Positions 8,744 through 19,269 of a stretch of 49,695 nucleotides of DNA are shown piece by piece (the first letter of the stretch is position 1; each line of letters opens with the position of its first letter). The position numbers were made by a program, and so were the translations under genes. A model generated the notes under the pieces. That model was given only the letters and a program-made list of their open reading frames with translations. It did not search any database and was not told the origin of the DNA. The DNA is from Marmoricola sp. (lineage in GTDB: Bacteria; Actinomycetota; Actinomycetes; Propionibacteriales; Nocardioidaceae), in contig NZ_JAOPXI010000104.1 in the NCBI RefSeq assembly GCF_025965215.1, forward strand, positions 1 through 49,695, in the 5' to 3' direction.

Positions 8744-8760
8744 TTCAGGGCCTGTTCAGG
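8744..8760 (+). promoter_or_regulatory. Direct-repeat box TTCAGG-N5-TTCAGG between divergent genes
   Basis: Two identical TTCAGG half-sites 11 bp apart, in the ~100-bp divergent region between the response regulator (start 8702) and the alpha/beta hydrolase (start 8805). A 6-bp inverted repeat (TGCACC at 8722-8727, GGTGCA at 8735-8740) lies next to it. Orientation relative to the hydrolase matches the orientation of the second box relative to GT39. Confidence 0.55.
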
Positions 8761-8804
8761 CGAGGGACCTCCCGGCACGCGTCGGGAACGTGCAAGATGC
8801 GGCC

Positions 8805-9683
8805 ATGAAGGAGATCCGCATCGACCTGGACGCCGTCAGCCTGCGCGCCCTGACCTGGGGACCGGCCCAGGGGCCCCTTGCGGTTCTCCTGCACGGCTTC
8901 CCCGACACCGCCCACACCTGGCGCCACCTGGGCCCAGCGCTCGCGCACGCCGGCTGGCGGGTGGTCGCGCCCTTCAGTCGCGGTTACGCCCCGTCCGCCG
9001 TCGCCACCGATGGTGCGGGCGACATCGCGGCGCTGATGGACGACGCCGTCGGTGTGCACACCGCGCTCGGCGGCGGACGCGACGCTGTCCTGATCGGCCA
9101 CGACTGGGGCGCCATCACGGCCAACGCGCTGGCTGCTCACCCCGCGTCGCCCTACGGCCGGGTCGTGGCGCTCTCGGTGCCGCCGTTCGCGACGCTGCAG
9201 GGCACCGCAACGATCCGGGTGCTCCCCCGCCAGGTCCGCAACAGCTGGTACATCATGTTCAACCGGCTGCCGCTGCTGCCCGAGCGCTACCTCGAACCGC
9301 TGGTGCGCAAGCTATGGCGTGACTGGTCACCCGGGTACGACGCGAGCAGCGACCTGCCGGCGGTGCTGTCAGCAGTCCGCGGACCGGCCCACCGGCGTGC
9401 CGTGATCGGGTACTACCGCGCGATGGCCAGTCCGTTCGGGCCGCCGGCCGCCTACCGGAAGTGGAAGGGCTCGGAGATGAAGGCGCCCCTGATCCCGCTG
9501 CTGTACCTGCATGGCGCGGACGACGGCTGCCTCGACGCCCGTCTGGTCGAGATGGTCGAGGCACACCTGCTTCCGGGCAGCGTGGTCGACGTGATCGCCG
9601 GCGCAGGCCACTTCCTCCAGCTCGAGCAGCCCGAGGTGGTCAACGCCAGGATCCTGGCCTACCTGGCCGACTCTCAGGAGTGA
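8805..9683 (+). CDS. Alpha/beta hydrolase, epoxide-hydrolase/haloalkane-dehalogenase-like
   Basis: 292 aa from ATG 8805. It shows the oxyanion segment LLHGFPDTAHTWRHL, the nucleophile elbow GHDWGA (Asp nucleophile in the HDWG pattern typical of soluble epoxide hydrolases and haloacid/haloalkane dehalogenases), a lid with WYIMFNRLP, the acid region LHGADDGCLD and the catalytic His in GAGHFLQLEQP. With HDWG rather than GxSxG, epoxide hydrolase is the likelier reaction; the substrate is unknown. It is divergent from the two-component operon and carries the TTCAGG box in its promoter region. Its end overlaps the small membrane gene on the opposite strand by 10 bp. Confidence 0.85.
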   Translation: MKEIRIDLDAVSLRALTWGPAQGPLAVLLHGFPDTAHTWRHLGPALAHAGWRVVAPFSRGYAPSAVATDGAGDIAALMDDAVGVHTALGGGRDAVLIGHDWGAITANALAAHPASPYGRVVALSVPPFATLQGTATIRVLPRQVRNSWYIMFNRLPLLPERYLEPLVRKLWRDWSPGYDASSDLPAVLSAVRGPAHRRAVIGYYRAMASPFGPPAAYRKWKGSEMKAPLIPLLYLHGADDGCLDARLVEMVEAHLLPGSVVDVIAGAGHFLQLEQPEVVNARILAYLADSQE

Positions 9684-9844
9684 TGCGGCCGGTGCAGCGG
9701 CGTGTGCGGCGCGAACCGGGTGCCGTCCGCATCGATCTCGATCGAGCGTCGCCGGTCCGCGAACTCCGCGATCACCAGGGCGGCCACGAAGGCCACCGTC
9801 AGGAAACCCACCACGATCATCATTGCGACCATGCCGAACACCAT
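9674..9844 (-). CDS. Small single-pass membrane protein (56 aa)
   Basis: Start ATG at 9844 gives a protein whose first ~25 residues form one hydrophobic helix (MIVVGFLTVAFVAALVIAEF), followed by a short charged, cytoplasmic-looking tail with DRRRS and DADGTRF and a His-rich end. Third codon positions are strongly GC-rich, as in real genes here. The start is uncertain. The visible ribosome site (AAGGAGCGCCAG) belongs to an ATG at 9866 in a different frame, which gives MTQHINE before running into poor codons; a frameshift near 9845 would join the two. The ATG at 9844 has only GAGG directly against it. Function unknown. Confidence 0.6.
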   Translation of the reverse strand: MVFGMVAMMIVVGFLTVAFVAALVIAEFADRRRSIEIDADGTRFAPHTPLHRPHHS

Positions 9845-9866
9845 CCTCGTTGATGTGTTGCGTCAT

Positions 9867-9932
9867 CTGGCGCTCCTTCCTTGATACGCCGCCTGGAGCC
9901 GTCACGCAAGGAATGCGTATAGCGTCGCGCAG
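9867..9932. promoter_or_regulatory. Short divergent intergenic region with inverted repeat
   Basis: ATACGC at 9884-9889 and GCGTAT at 9915-9920 form an inverted repeat 25 nt apart, in the only space that can hold promoters for the small membrane gene and the TetR gene. A TetR operator is plausible but not shown. Confidence 0.3.
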
Positions 9933-10571
9933 GTGTCCACCGAACAGCCCCGGCGCACCGACGTCCGCCGGACCCAGGCGGAACGCCGCGCCGAGAGTGA
10001 GCGACGCCTGCTGCAGGCCGCTGCCGAGCTGATCGTCGAGCGGGGCCTGGAGAACACCTCGTTGGCCGACATCGGCCGACGGGCCGGTGCCAGCCATGCC
10101 GCGGTCAACCACCGGTTCGGGTCGAAGGAGGAGCTCGTCGACCGGGTCGTCGACGAGGCGTCGCTGTTCTACGTGCGCGCGGCCCGGGACCGGATCGGGC
10201 GGCACACCGGGTACGAGGCACTCGTGGACATCTGCCTGCTCTACCTCGACCTGGTCGACGGTCCCGACCCGCTCGGCCGGGTACACATCGTGCTCTGGAG
10301 CGCGGCGGTCGCGCACACGGCGCCGCACCGTTCCACCCACCTGGACACCGATCGCACGTTCCGGACGTTCCTCGCCGGGCTGATCACCGAGGGCATCGAG
10401 CAGGGCACGATCGACCCAGGCGTGGACGCCCACGACGTCGCCATCACGATCGTGGGCATGCTCCGCGGGGTCTCGATGCAGGTGTTGCTGGACCCGGACG
10501 GGCTCGATCTCGGGCCCGCCAAGGACGTGGTGACCACGCTGCTCGCCCGCAGCCTTCTGCGGGACCCCTAG
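9933..10571 (+). CDS. TetR/AcrR family regulator
   Basis: 212 aa from GTG 9933. The N-terminal helix-turn-helix spans about residues 20-65 (SLADIGRRAGASHAAVNHRFGSK), after a basic arm RRTQAERRAESERRLLQA. The C-terminal ligand domain contains GPDPLGRVHIVLW and a long ligand-pocket helix bundle. It is convergent with, and clearly paralogous to, the TetR gene ending at 10579: they match in the arm, the HTH and the GPDP..RVH.V.W segment. The ligand is unknown. Confidence 0.88.
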   Translation: MSTEQPRRTDVRRTQAERRAESERRLLQAAAELIVERGLENTSLADIGRRAGASHAAVNHRFGSKEELVDRVVDEASLFYVRAARDRIGRHTGYEALVDICLLYLDLVDGPDPLGRVHIVLWSAAVAHTAPHRSTHLDTDRTFRTFLAGLITEGIEQGTIDPGVDAHDVAITIVGMLRGVSMQVLLDPDGLDLGPAKDVVTTLLARSLLRDP

Positions 10572-10578
10572 GACGGCC

Positions 10579-11247
10579 TCAGGCGCTGGCCCGGACCGCC
10601 GAGGGCCGGACCATCGCGTCCAGCGTGCCGGTCACCGTGGCGAGCGCGCCGGCGCGGCTCCCCGACGTCGGGTCGAGCATGAACTGCAGCGCCACACCGC
10701 GAAGCAGCCCGACGACGACCACCGCGACCGCGTCGGGGTCGAGATCGTCGCGGATCGAGCCGTCGGCGATGCCGCCACGGATCAACGTCGCCAGCGAGGA
10801 ACGGAAGTAGCGGTCCCAGGTCACCCGGTACGGGCGCTTGTCGGCGCCCGCAGCAACCGCCTCGCCCCAGACGACCAGGTGCACACGGCTCACCGGATCC
10901 GGCCCCTGCACCATGCCCAGGTAGGTCTCGGCAACCGCAGCGACCGCATCCGCCCCGCACAGGCCGTCGATACTGGTGGCGGTGGCGTCGCTGAACGTCG
11001 CGACCGCCTCGGTGTTGAGTCGCTCGATCAGCGCGTCCTTCGACCCGAACCGGTGGTGGACCAGGCTGTGGCTGTAACCGGCGCGGCGCCCGATCTCGGC
11101 AAGCGACGCGCCCTCGACGCCGCGCTCCACGACGAGCTCAGCGGTGGCCTGCAGCAACCTGCGGTCGCTCTCGGCGCGCCGTTCAGCCTGGGTACGCCGG
11201 GCAGGACCGGGACGCCGAGGTGCCGGGACGGTACCGGTCGGGCTCAC
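10579..11247 (-). CDS. TetR/AcrR family regulator, last gene of the ABC-importer operon
   Basis: 222 aa from GTG 11247. HTH about residues 38-75 (SLAEIGRRAGYSHSLVHHRFGSK) after the basic arm ARRTQAERRAESDRRL. It begins 9 bp after the stop of the preceding membrane-protein gene, so it is very likely cotranscribed with the importer and may report on the imported compound. Its closest visible relative is the TetR gene facing it tail to tail. The recognition helices differ slightly (YSHSLVHH versus ASHAAVNH), so the operators may be related but not identical. Confidence 0.87.
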   Translation of the reverse strand: MSPTGTVPAPRRPGPARRTQAERRAESDRRLLQATAELVVERGVEGASLAEIGRRAGYSHSLVHHRFGSKDALIERLNTEAVATFSDATATSIDGLCGADAVAAVAETYLGMVQGPDPVSRVHLVVWGEAVAAGADKRPYRVTWDRYFRSSLATLIRGGIADGSIRDDLDPDAVAVVVVGLLRGVALQFMLDPTSGSRAGALATVTGTLDAMVRPSAVRASA

Positions 11248-11256
11248 GAGGTCGTG

Positions 11257-11853
11257 CTACCGCTGGCAGAGCCTGCACGGGGTGAGGTTCCCCGCGTCGG
11301 GGCCCACCGGGACGAGGTCGTCGCGTCCGGCCACCAGGTCGCAGTCGGCGCGGTGCACCGTGGTCCCGTTGCCGGCGACGACGAGGACCGCCCCTGCGTC
11401 GCGGGCCGGTGCCTGGTTCGCGCTGGCTGCGGTCGGCGCGGCGGCAAGGGTGGAGGCAGCCGTCGCAGTGTTGTGCGAGACCGCGTCGGCGAGCAGCAGC
11501 AGGGTGTCGGACAGCTGGCGCTGCGACTCCTTCTGGTCTGCGGCGATGCGGGCCAGCCAGGAGCCGAAGTACAGGAACCCGCCGACGAACGTGATGCCCA
11601 GGCCGAGGATGCCACCGGAGATCAGGTAGGAGTTCTGGTCGTAGATGTACGGCGTGTGCGCCGAGCCGTACCAGCCCAGGCCGATGACGATCAGGCCTCC
11701 GGGCAGCAGCACTGCACCGGCGACGAACAGCACCAGGTGCAACAGCTGGGCCGGGTTGTTGCCGCGCAGCGGCGCGGACCCGTCACGGCTGCCTGCGCGC
11801 GGGATCGCCTGGTTCGGCGCCTCGTAGGTGGCGGGCGTCTGGGTGGTGGTCAT
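11257..11853 (-). CDS. Two-helix membrane protein with C-terminal His/Cys motif
   Basis: 198 aa from ATG 11853, with AGGAAGG at good spacing. Two membrane helices (about 35-60 and 77-102) surround a short loop with WYGSAHTPYIYDQNSYL; a cytoplasmic helix (ADQKESQRQLSDTLLLLADAV) and an Ala/Thr-rich linker follow. The C-terminal ~35 residues contain VHRADCDLVAGR and PCRLC, a His plus Cys/CxxC pattern that could bind a metal; similar short HR.DC...C..C tails occur in other actinobacterial proteins. It starts 1 nt after the stop of the upstream gene. Function unknown; cotranscription suggests a role with the importer. Confidence 0.72.
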   Translation of the reverse strand: MTTTQTPATYEAPNQAIPRAGSRDGSAPLRGNNPAQLLHLVLFVAGAVLLPGGLIVIGLGWYGSAHTPYIYDQNSYLISGGILGLGITFVGGFLYFGSWLARIAADQKESQRQLSDTLLLLADAVSHNTATAASTLAAAPTAASANQAPARDAGAVLVVAGNGTTVHRADCDLVAGRDDLVPVGPDAGNLTPCRLCQR

Positions 11854-11854
11854 C

Positions 11855-13519
11855 TCATACCTTCCTGAGGTCAGGGATGCCGGCCTTGAGGCCGTGGGCA
11901 CAGGTGGTGGCTCCGCCGAAGAGCAGCACTCCGGCGCGACGCAGGTACCAACCGGCACCAGCGGCGAGCAGCAGCCCGGCGAGCAGGAGCAGCGTCGGAA
12001 TGCTGCCCAGGGGCGGGAGCCCCGGGATCCCGGAGAGCTTGTTGATCGGCGTCGAGGTGACCGGAGTGCCACTCGCTGCCAGCGGCGGGGTCTCCGCCGA
12101 CGTGGGCCCGGTCGCGATCGGGACACTGCTCGATGCCGGCGGCAGGGTCGGCGACGACACCCCTCCACCCGTGCTGCCGCCGGTTCCACCGGGGAACGAG
12201 ATCGGCGGAACGGTCGCCGCCAGGGCGTCGACCGACCCGAGGACCAGATCGACCCGCGGGGTCGCTTGACCGAGCGCGATGATCAGGCCCTTGAGCACCG
12301 CGGCCTGGCCCGGCAGGTCGGGGAGCTGGGAGATGAGCTGGTCGAGCGGGAGCTTCGGCAGCTTCGAGAGCAGCGGCGCCGTCTTGATCGTGATCCGCAG
12401 CCCCTCGGCGGAGACCTCGCCGGACGAACCGGTCTTGGTGTCGGTCACCTTGCCGAGGTTGAAGCTGATTCCGAGCGCAGCGAGTGCACCCGCGGCCGTG
12501 TCCGGCAGGCCGGGAATCGCGGTGTTGCTCCCGGCAGCGACGAACCCGGTGCCGGTGAACGCGAACTTCTGACCCGCGATCGTCATGCCGCCGATCGTCA
12601 CGCTGTGCGAGGTCTTCGCTCCGCCGGCGATGTTGCTGACCGTCTTGGCGACGACCTCGACCCCGTCGAGCTTCACGATGCCGGCGAGCAGGCTGATGGT
12701 GCCGAGTCGTGCGGTGGCCTGGGAGACGACGGCATCGAGGTTCGAGCCGTAGCTCGTGCTGGAGATGCTCTCCATGCCGCCGGCGTTGACCAGCAGGCCC
12801 AGGGCGCCGAGAGGACTCGAGCTCGGTTGCGGAGCACCCGGGCCCGCGGTCTGGCTCCCGGTCAGGAGGTTACCGAGCGCGGACAGGTTGCCCGAGGTGA
12901 TGTCGGTCAGCGGGTTGGTCGGCGCCGGGGTGGAGCCGTCACCGCTGTCTCCCGGGGCGACGTCTCCCGACGTGCCGTAGCCCTCCTTGGCGACCGACAT
13001 CGTGTCGCTGGTCGAGACCTTGCCGGTGTTGCCCGGGAAGAACTCCTGCGTCGCCGAGGCAGTGTCGCCTGGTGTGGCCGCGTTGATCTGGACTGGATAG
13101 CCACCATCGGTCAGCGCACCGGGCAGGCCGAGCTGCTGGCCGAACGTCTTCAGGCCTTCGCCGACGCCGTCGCCGGGCCACATCGCCGAGGCACGGGCAC
13201 TGCCGTTCGGTCCGGACGAGCCGTCGACCCGGGTGTAGGAGAAGTTGAGCTCCAGTTGCGGGTCCGCCGGGATCGGGATGGCGGGCTCGTGGACCTCGAT
13301 GCGCAGCGGTGTCGCGACCGCGTGGGTCTGGAAACCGCTGAAGTCGGCCGCGCGTGCCGGCGAGAGCGTCGACGCACCGCCCAGTGCCAGCAGGCTCAGC
13401 GTCAGCCCGGACGCGACGGTCCGCTTGGTACGGCGGCTCGCTGTCGCGACCCGGCGCGCCAGCGTCTTGTCGTAGAGCGTCTTCTCGTGCGTGTTGTTCG
13501 CGCATTCCCCACAGGTCAT
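11855..13519 (-). CDS. Exported, C-terminally membrane-anchored protein in the ABC-importer operon
   Basis: 554 aa. The ATG overlaps the livF stop as ATGA. After a Cys-bearing start (MTCGECANN) and a basic stretch comes a signal-like helix ending GGASTLSPARAADF. The extracellular part (~60-450) is Ser/Thr/Gly-rich with beta-strand-like segments; it is followed by a Pro/Ser/Thr-rich stalk (~450-510), a hydrophobic anchor (IPTLLLLAGLLLAAGAGWYL) and a short tail. It resembles secreted choice-of-anchor proteins of actinobacteria and, loosely, the C-terminal region of the surface protein at the window start. Inferred role: wall-spanning partner of the importer. Function unproven. Confidence 0.7.
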   Translation of the reverse strand: MTCGECANNTHEKTLYDKTLARRVATASRRTKRTVASGLTLSLLALGGASTLSPARAADFSGFQTHAVATPLRIEVHEPAIPIPADPQLELNFSYTRVDGSSGPNGSARASAMWPGDGVGEGLKTFGQQLGLPGALTDGGYPVQINAATPGDTASATQEFFPGNTGKVSTSDTMSVAKEGYGTSGDVAPGDSGDGSTPAPTNPLTDITSGNLSALGNLLTGSQTAGPGAPQPSSSPLGALGLLVNAGGMESISSTSYGSNLDAVVSQATARLGTISLLAGIVKLDGVEVVAKTVSNIAGGAKTSHSVTIGGMTIAGQKFAFTGTGFVAAGSNTAIPGLPDTAAGALAALGISFNLGKVTDTKTGSSGEVSAEGLRITIKTAPLLSKLPKLPLDQLISQLPDLPGQAAVLKGLIIALGQATPRVDLVLGSVDALAATVPPISFPGGTGGSTGGGVSSPTLPPASSSVPIATGPTSAETPPLAASGTPVTSTPINKLSGIPGLPPLGSIPTLLLLAGLLLAAGAGWYLRRAGVLLFGGATTCAHGLKAGIPDLRKV

Positions 13520-14223
13520 GCGACACCCCCCAGGATGACGTCGGCCATGATCGAGCCGATCTCGTCCGGTTCGCCGGTCGCGACGACCCGGCCTCCGGTC
13601 ATGACTGCAGCGTAGTCGGAGACACGCAGTGCAGTTCGGGCAAATTGCTCGACCACCAGGATCGACACACCACTCTGTGCGATCCGGGCGACCGTCTCGT
13701 AGAGCTCGTCCACGATCAGCGGCGCCAGGCCCATCGACAGCTCGTCGAGCAGCAGCAGCGCCGGGTCCGAGGTCAGCGCCCGCGCCATCGCGAGCATCTG
13801 CTGCTCACCACCGGACAGCGTTCCGGCCAGCTGGAAACGACGTTCGTGCAGCCGCGGGAAGTAGGAGTACGCCGTCTCGAAGACACGTTCGGCGGGAACA
13901 CCGGCGTACGACATCAGGAGCAGGTTCTCCTCGATCGTGAGGTTCGGGAAGACGCTGCGTCCCTCGGGGATCGTGGTCAGACCCAGTCGTGCCAGGTCGT
14001 CGGGCTTCGCCCCGGTGACGTGGACGCCGCCGAGGTGGATGTCGCCCGAGGTCTGCTCCATCTGTCCGGAGATCACCTTGAGCAGCGTCGACTTGCCGGC
14101 GCCGTTCGGGCCGAGCAGAGCGACCACGGCACCCTTCGGCACGCGCAGGTCGACCCCGCGCAACACCTCGATCCGCCCGTAGGCGGCGTGCAGGTCGATG
14201 ACCTCCAGGATGGGAACGCTCAC
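13516..14223 (-). CDS. livF: Branched-chain-amino-acid-type ABC transporter ATPase LivF
   Basis: 235 aa from GTG 14223, overlapping livG as GTGA. Walker A is GPNGAGKST, the Q loop follows TIPEGRSVFPNLT (typical LivF), the signature is LSGGEQQ, Walker B is LLLLDELSMGL and the H-region is LVVEQF. LivF pairs with LivG on the cytoplasmic face of the permease to power uptake. The true substrate of this importer may be another hydrophobic or carboxylic compound, since many actinobacterial Liv-like systems are linked to lipid, steroid or aromatic catabolism. Confidence 0.95.
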   Translation of the reverse strand: MSVPILEVIDLHAAYGRIEVLRGVDLRVPKGAVVALLGPNGAGKSTLLKVISGQMEQTSGDIHLGGVHVTGAKPDDLARLGLTTIPEGRSVFPNLTIEENLLLMSYAGVPAERVFETAYSYFPRLHERRFQLAGTLSGGEQQMLAMARALTSDPALLLLDELSMGLAPLIVDELYETVARIAQSGVSILVVEQFARTALRVSDYAAVMTGGRVVATGEPDEIGSIMADVILGGVA

Positions 14224-15038
14224 AGTGCCAGCACCTTCGTGTCGTCGTCGCCGGATTCGGCGGGGCCGGATTCAGCGGGGCGGGGACGCGCGTGAGACCC
14301 AGCCGGCTCAGAAGCGTCCTCGTAGCCGAGGTAGGCCTTCTGGACGACCGGGTTCGCGCGGATCTCGGCCGGGGTTCCCTGGGCGATGATCGTGCCGAAG
14401 TCCAGCACGTGGATCACATCGCAGACGTTCATCACCAGGTCCATGTCGTGCTCGACCATCAGCACGGTGCGGCCCTCGCTGGCCAGGTGGCGCAGCAGCT
14501 CGCCGAAGGCCTCCGTCTCGGACTCGTCGAGGCCCGAGGAGGGTTCGTCGAGCAGCAGCAGACGCGGGTCGGTGCCCAACGAGCGCGCGAGCTCCAGCAG
14601 TCGCGCCGTACCGGTCGGGATCGAGTCGGCGCGCTCGTTCGCGTAGTCGGCGATCCCGACCAGCTCGAGAAGCTCGTCGATGTCGTTCTCGACCGAGCGG
14701 AACATGCCGCGGAACCCGTCATGGATGTCGAGGGCGACCCGGACGTTGTCGGCGACCGTCAGCGACCCGAACGCCTCGAGCCGCTGGAAGGTACGTCCGA
14801 TGCCCTTGCGGCTGCGGCGGTGAACGGGCATCCGGGTGATGTCCCTGCCGTCGAGCGAGACCCGCCCCGACGTCGGAGTCTGCAGACCGGTGATGACGTT
14901 GAAGCAGGTGGTCTTGCCGGCGCCGTTGGGGCCGATCAGACCCGTGACCGTGCCCGCCTCGACCTCGAAGTTCGCGTGGTTGACGGCGGTCACGCCGCCG
15001 AACTGGACGACGACATCGTCAACGTGAAGCAACGACAT
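14220..15038 (-). CDS. livG: Branched-chain-amino-acid-type ABC transporter ATPase LivG
   Basis: 272 aa from ATG 15038 with an ideal GGAGGTGA ribosome site. Walker A GPNGAGKTT, LivG-type GIGRTFQRLEAF, Walker B LLLLDEPSSGLDE and MVEHDMDLVMNVCD are all present. The ABC signature is degenerate: where LSGGQ would be expected the sequence reads IPTGTARLLELARSL. This PTGTAR variant is, to my recollection, shared by a subset of actinobacterial LivG proteins. The C-terminus adds ~30 residues rich in Glu/Pro/Ser. It overlaps the permease gene by 20 bp. Confidence 0.94.
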   Translation of the reverse strand: MSLLHVDDVVVQFGGVTAVNHANFEVEAGTVTGLIGPNGAGKTTCFNVITGLQTPTSGRVSLDGRDITRMPVHRRSRKGIGRTFQRLEAFGSLTVADNVRVALDIHDGFRGMFRSVENDIDELLELVGIADYANERADSIPTGTARLLELARSLGTDPRLLLLDEPSSGLDESETEAFGELLRHLASEGRTVLMVEHDMDLVMNVCDVIHVLDFGTIIAQGTPAEIRANPVVQKAYLGYEDASEPAGSHARPRPAESGPAESGDDDTKVLAL

Positions 15039-17037
15039 CCGAAGTCACCTCCCCGGAACTGTGCTCCGAACCCGGACCGCCGACCGGGACGAGCGCCTCG
15101 TCCTCGCCCTCGGGGTCTCCTGCGACCTCGAACGCCCGCGCCTTCAGCGCGAGCCCGGGGTATCTGTCGGCGAGCACCGGATAGAGCGAATCCTGGATCC
15201 AGCCCGGGATCCTGAACATCCAGTAGGTCAGCCCGTTCGGGTTGCGACCGAGGATGACGGCCCCGACCGCGACCACGACGAACATGAGTCCGGCGTACGT
15301 CGGGTAGTTGGACTGGGCGACCGGCAGGTACATCATGAACGCCCCACCGATGACCGCGCCGGTGATCGAGGTGACGCCCCAGACAGCGGCGATCATCAGC
15401 AGGATCAAGCTGTTGAAGTACACGAACGTCGACGCGCTGATCGTCACCCGGAGGCCGGCCAGCAGCGCGCCGGACAGCCCCGCGATTCCGGCCGAGCCGG
15501 CGAACAGGCCGACCCGGAACCAGCGCTGGTCGAGCCCGAGCGTGCCGCACGCGGCCTGGCTGTCGCGCATCGCGATGAGCATCCGGCCGAGTCGGCCGCG
15601 CCGGACCGCGATCACGACCAGGGCGACCAGGACCAGCATGACGGCCATGAGAACGACGTAGCGCCCCTCGTTGCTGAAGCTCACCCCGAAGACCTTCGGC
15701 CGTCCGGCCTTCAGCGGGTTGTCGAACTCGAAGGCCCACTGCGAGGTGAAGAAGAGCTTGTCCATCAGCTGGCCGAACGCCAGCGTCGCCAGAGCCAGGT
15801 AGAGCCCGGTCAGGCGCAGCACCGGGATCGCGACGATGGCTCCGACGATCGCGGTGACGACGATCGCCAGGATGAAGCCGAGCAGGTTCGGCTGGTCCGC
15901 CTTGCAGTAGACGACCGCACCCACCCCGGCGAAGGCGAAGGACGCCAGCGAGACGTACCCGCCGTAGCCCGTCAGCAGGACCAGCGAGAGCATCAGGATG
16001 CTGTAGGCGATGGCGGTTCCGACGTTGGTCAGGCTCGATTCGGCCATCCCGCTCGCCATCACGATGACCGCGCCGATCAGCAGGACACCGAAGACCAGCG
16101 AGCGCGTGATCGTCGGGACCGGCGCGGAGATGATGCCCTTGACCTGGCCGATGCGCAGCGGCGCCTGCGGCAGCAGGACGAGGATCGCGAACAGGAACAG
16201 CGCGGGCACGCAGGCCGGTAGTCCACCCAGCTTGTCGTGGCCGGGGATGTCCTGGAGGTACCCGACGACGTAGGACTGGGCCAGGCCGAGTCCCATCGCG
16301 CCGACGTAGGTCATCGGAAGGCTGGTGAGCTTGCCGAGCATCGCGGCCGCGTAGGCGGAGATGACCAGCAGGGTCAGGTCGTAGTACTGGAGCCCGATGA
16401 TCGGCGCGAGCAGGATGCCGGCGAGCGCGGCGAGGGCGGTGCCGATCGCCCAGGCGAGCGCCGCCACGACGTTGGCGCGGCCGCCGTACAGACCGAGCAG
16501 CTCGGCGTTGTCGACGCTGGCACGCATCGCGGTGCCGGCCCGGGTGCGGGCCAGCAGGATGTAGAGCCCGCCGGCCACGATGGCCGAGATGACGATGGTG
16601 ATCACCTGTTGCGGTGTCACGATCACGCCACCGAGGTGGATCAGATGACCCTGGAAGAACTGCGGGATCGAACGCGCCGCGGAGTTCTCGGGCCAGATCT
16701 GGGTCGCGATCCCGATCATGCCGACCAGGATCGCCACGGTCACCACCAGCGAGACCCCGACCGGTGCGGTACCGAGACCCGGTGTGAGCACCCGCTGGAT
16801 GAACACGCCGGTCAGCGGCGCCATCACCAGGAGGACCAGGACCAGCGAGAGCCAGACCGGCAACCCCTGCCGTTGGGACAGGTCCCAGTAGACGAAGGCG
16901 AAGACCATCCCGACGGCGCCGTGGGCGATGTTGAAGACGCGGGTGGTGCTGTAGGTCAGGACCAGCCCACTGGCCGCGATCGCGTAGGCGGCTCCGGTGA
17001 ACAGCCCGATGACGGTGTAGGACAGGAACGCGGTCAT
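15019..17037 (-). CDS. Fused LivH-LivM permease
   Basis: 672 aa from ATG 17037, 7 bp after the lipoprotein stop. The N-terminal half (~1-300) is LivH-like (GAAYAIAASGLVLTYSTTRVFNIAHGA and MRASVDNAELLGLYG); the C-terminal half (~320-640) is LivM-like (LLTGYGGYVSLASFAFAGVGA, RLTGLYLALATLAFGQ, MRDSQAACGTLG). In classical systems these are two proteins; here one chain forms both pseudo-halves, about 16-18 helices in total, ending in an acidic tail (EGEDEALVPVGG). The fusion fixes a 1:1 ratio of the two halves. Confidence 0.93.
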   Translation of the reverse strand: MTAFLSYTVIGLFTGAAYAIAASGLVLTYSTTRVFNIAHGAVGMVFAFVYWDLSQRQGLPVWLSLVLVLLVMAPLTGVFIQRVLTPGLGTAPVGVSLVVTVAILVGMIGIATQIWPENSAARSIPQFFQGHLIHLGGVIVTPQQVITIVISAIVAGGLYILLARTRAGTAMRASVDNAELLGLYGGRANVVAALAWAIGTALAALAGILLAPIIGLQYYDLTLLVISAYAAAMLGKLTSLPMTYVGAMGLGLAQSYVVGYLQDIPGHDKLGGLPACVPALFLFAILVLLPQAPLRIGQVKGIISAPVPTITRSLVFGVLLIGAVIVMASGMAESSLTNVGTAIAYSILMLSLVLLTGYGGYVSLASFAFAGVGAVVYCKADQPNLLGFILAIVVTAIVGAIVAIPVLRLTGLYLALATLAFGQLMDKLFFTSQWAFEFDNPLKAGRPKVFGVSFSNEGRYVVLMAVMLVLVALVVIAVRRGRLGRMLIAMRDSQAACGTLGLDQRWFRVGLFAGSAGIAGLSGALLAGLRVTISASTFVYFNSLILLMIAAVWGVTSITGAVIGGAFMMYLPVAQSNYPTYAGLMFVVVAVGAVILGRNPNGLTYWMFRIPGWIQDSLYPVLADRYPGLALKARAFEVAGDPEGEDEALVPVGGPGSEHSSGEVTSDVVASR

Positions 17038-17044
17038 CGGCGCG

Positions 17045-19265
<2,221 letters not shown>

Positions 19266-19269
<4 letters not shown>

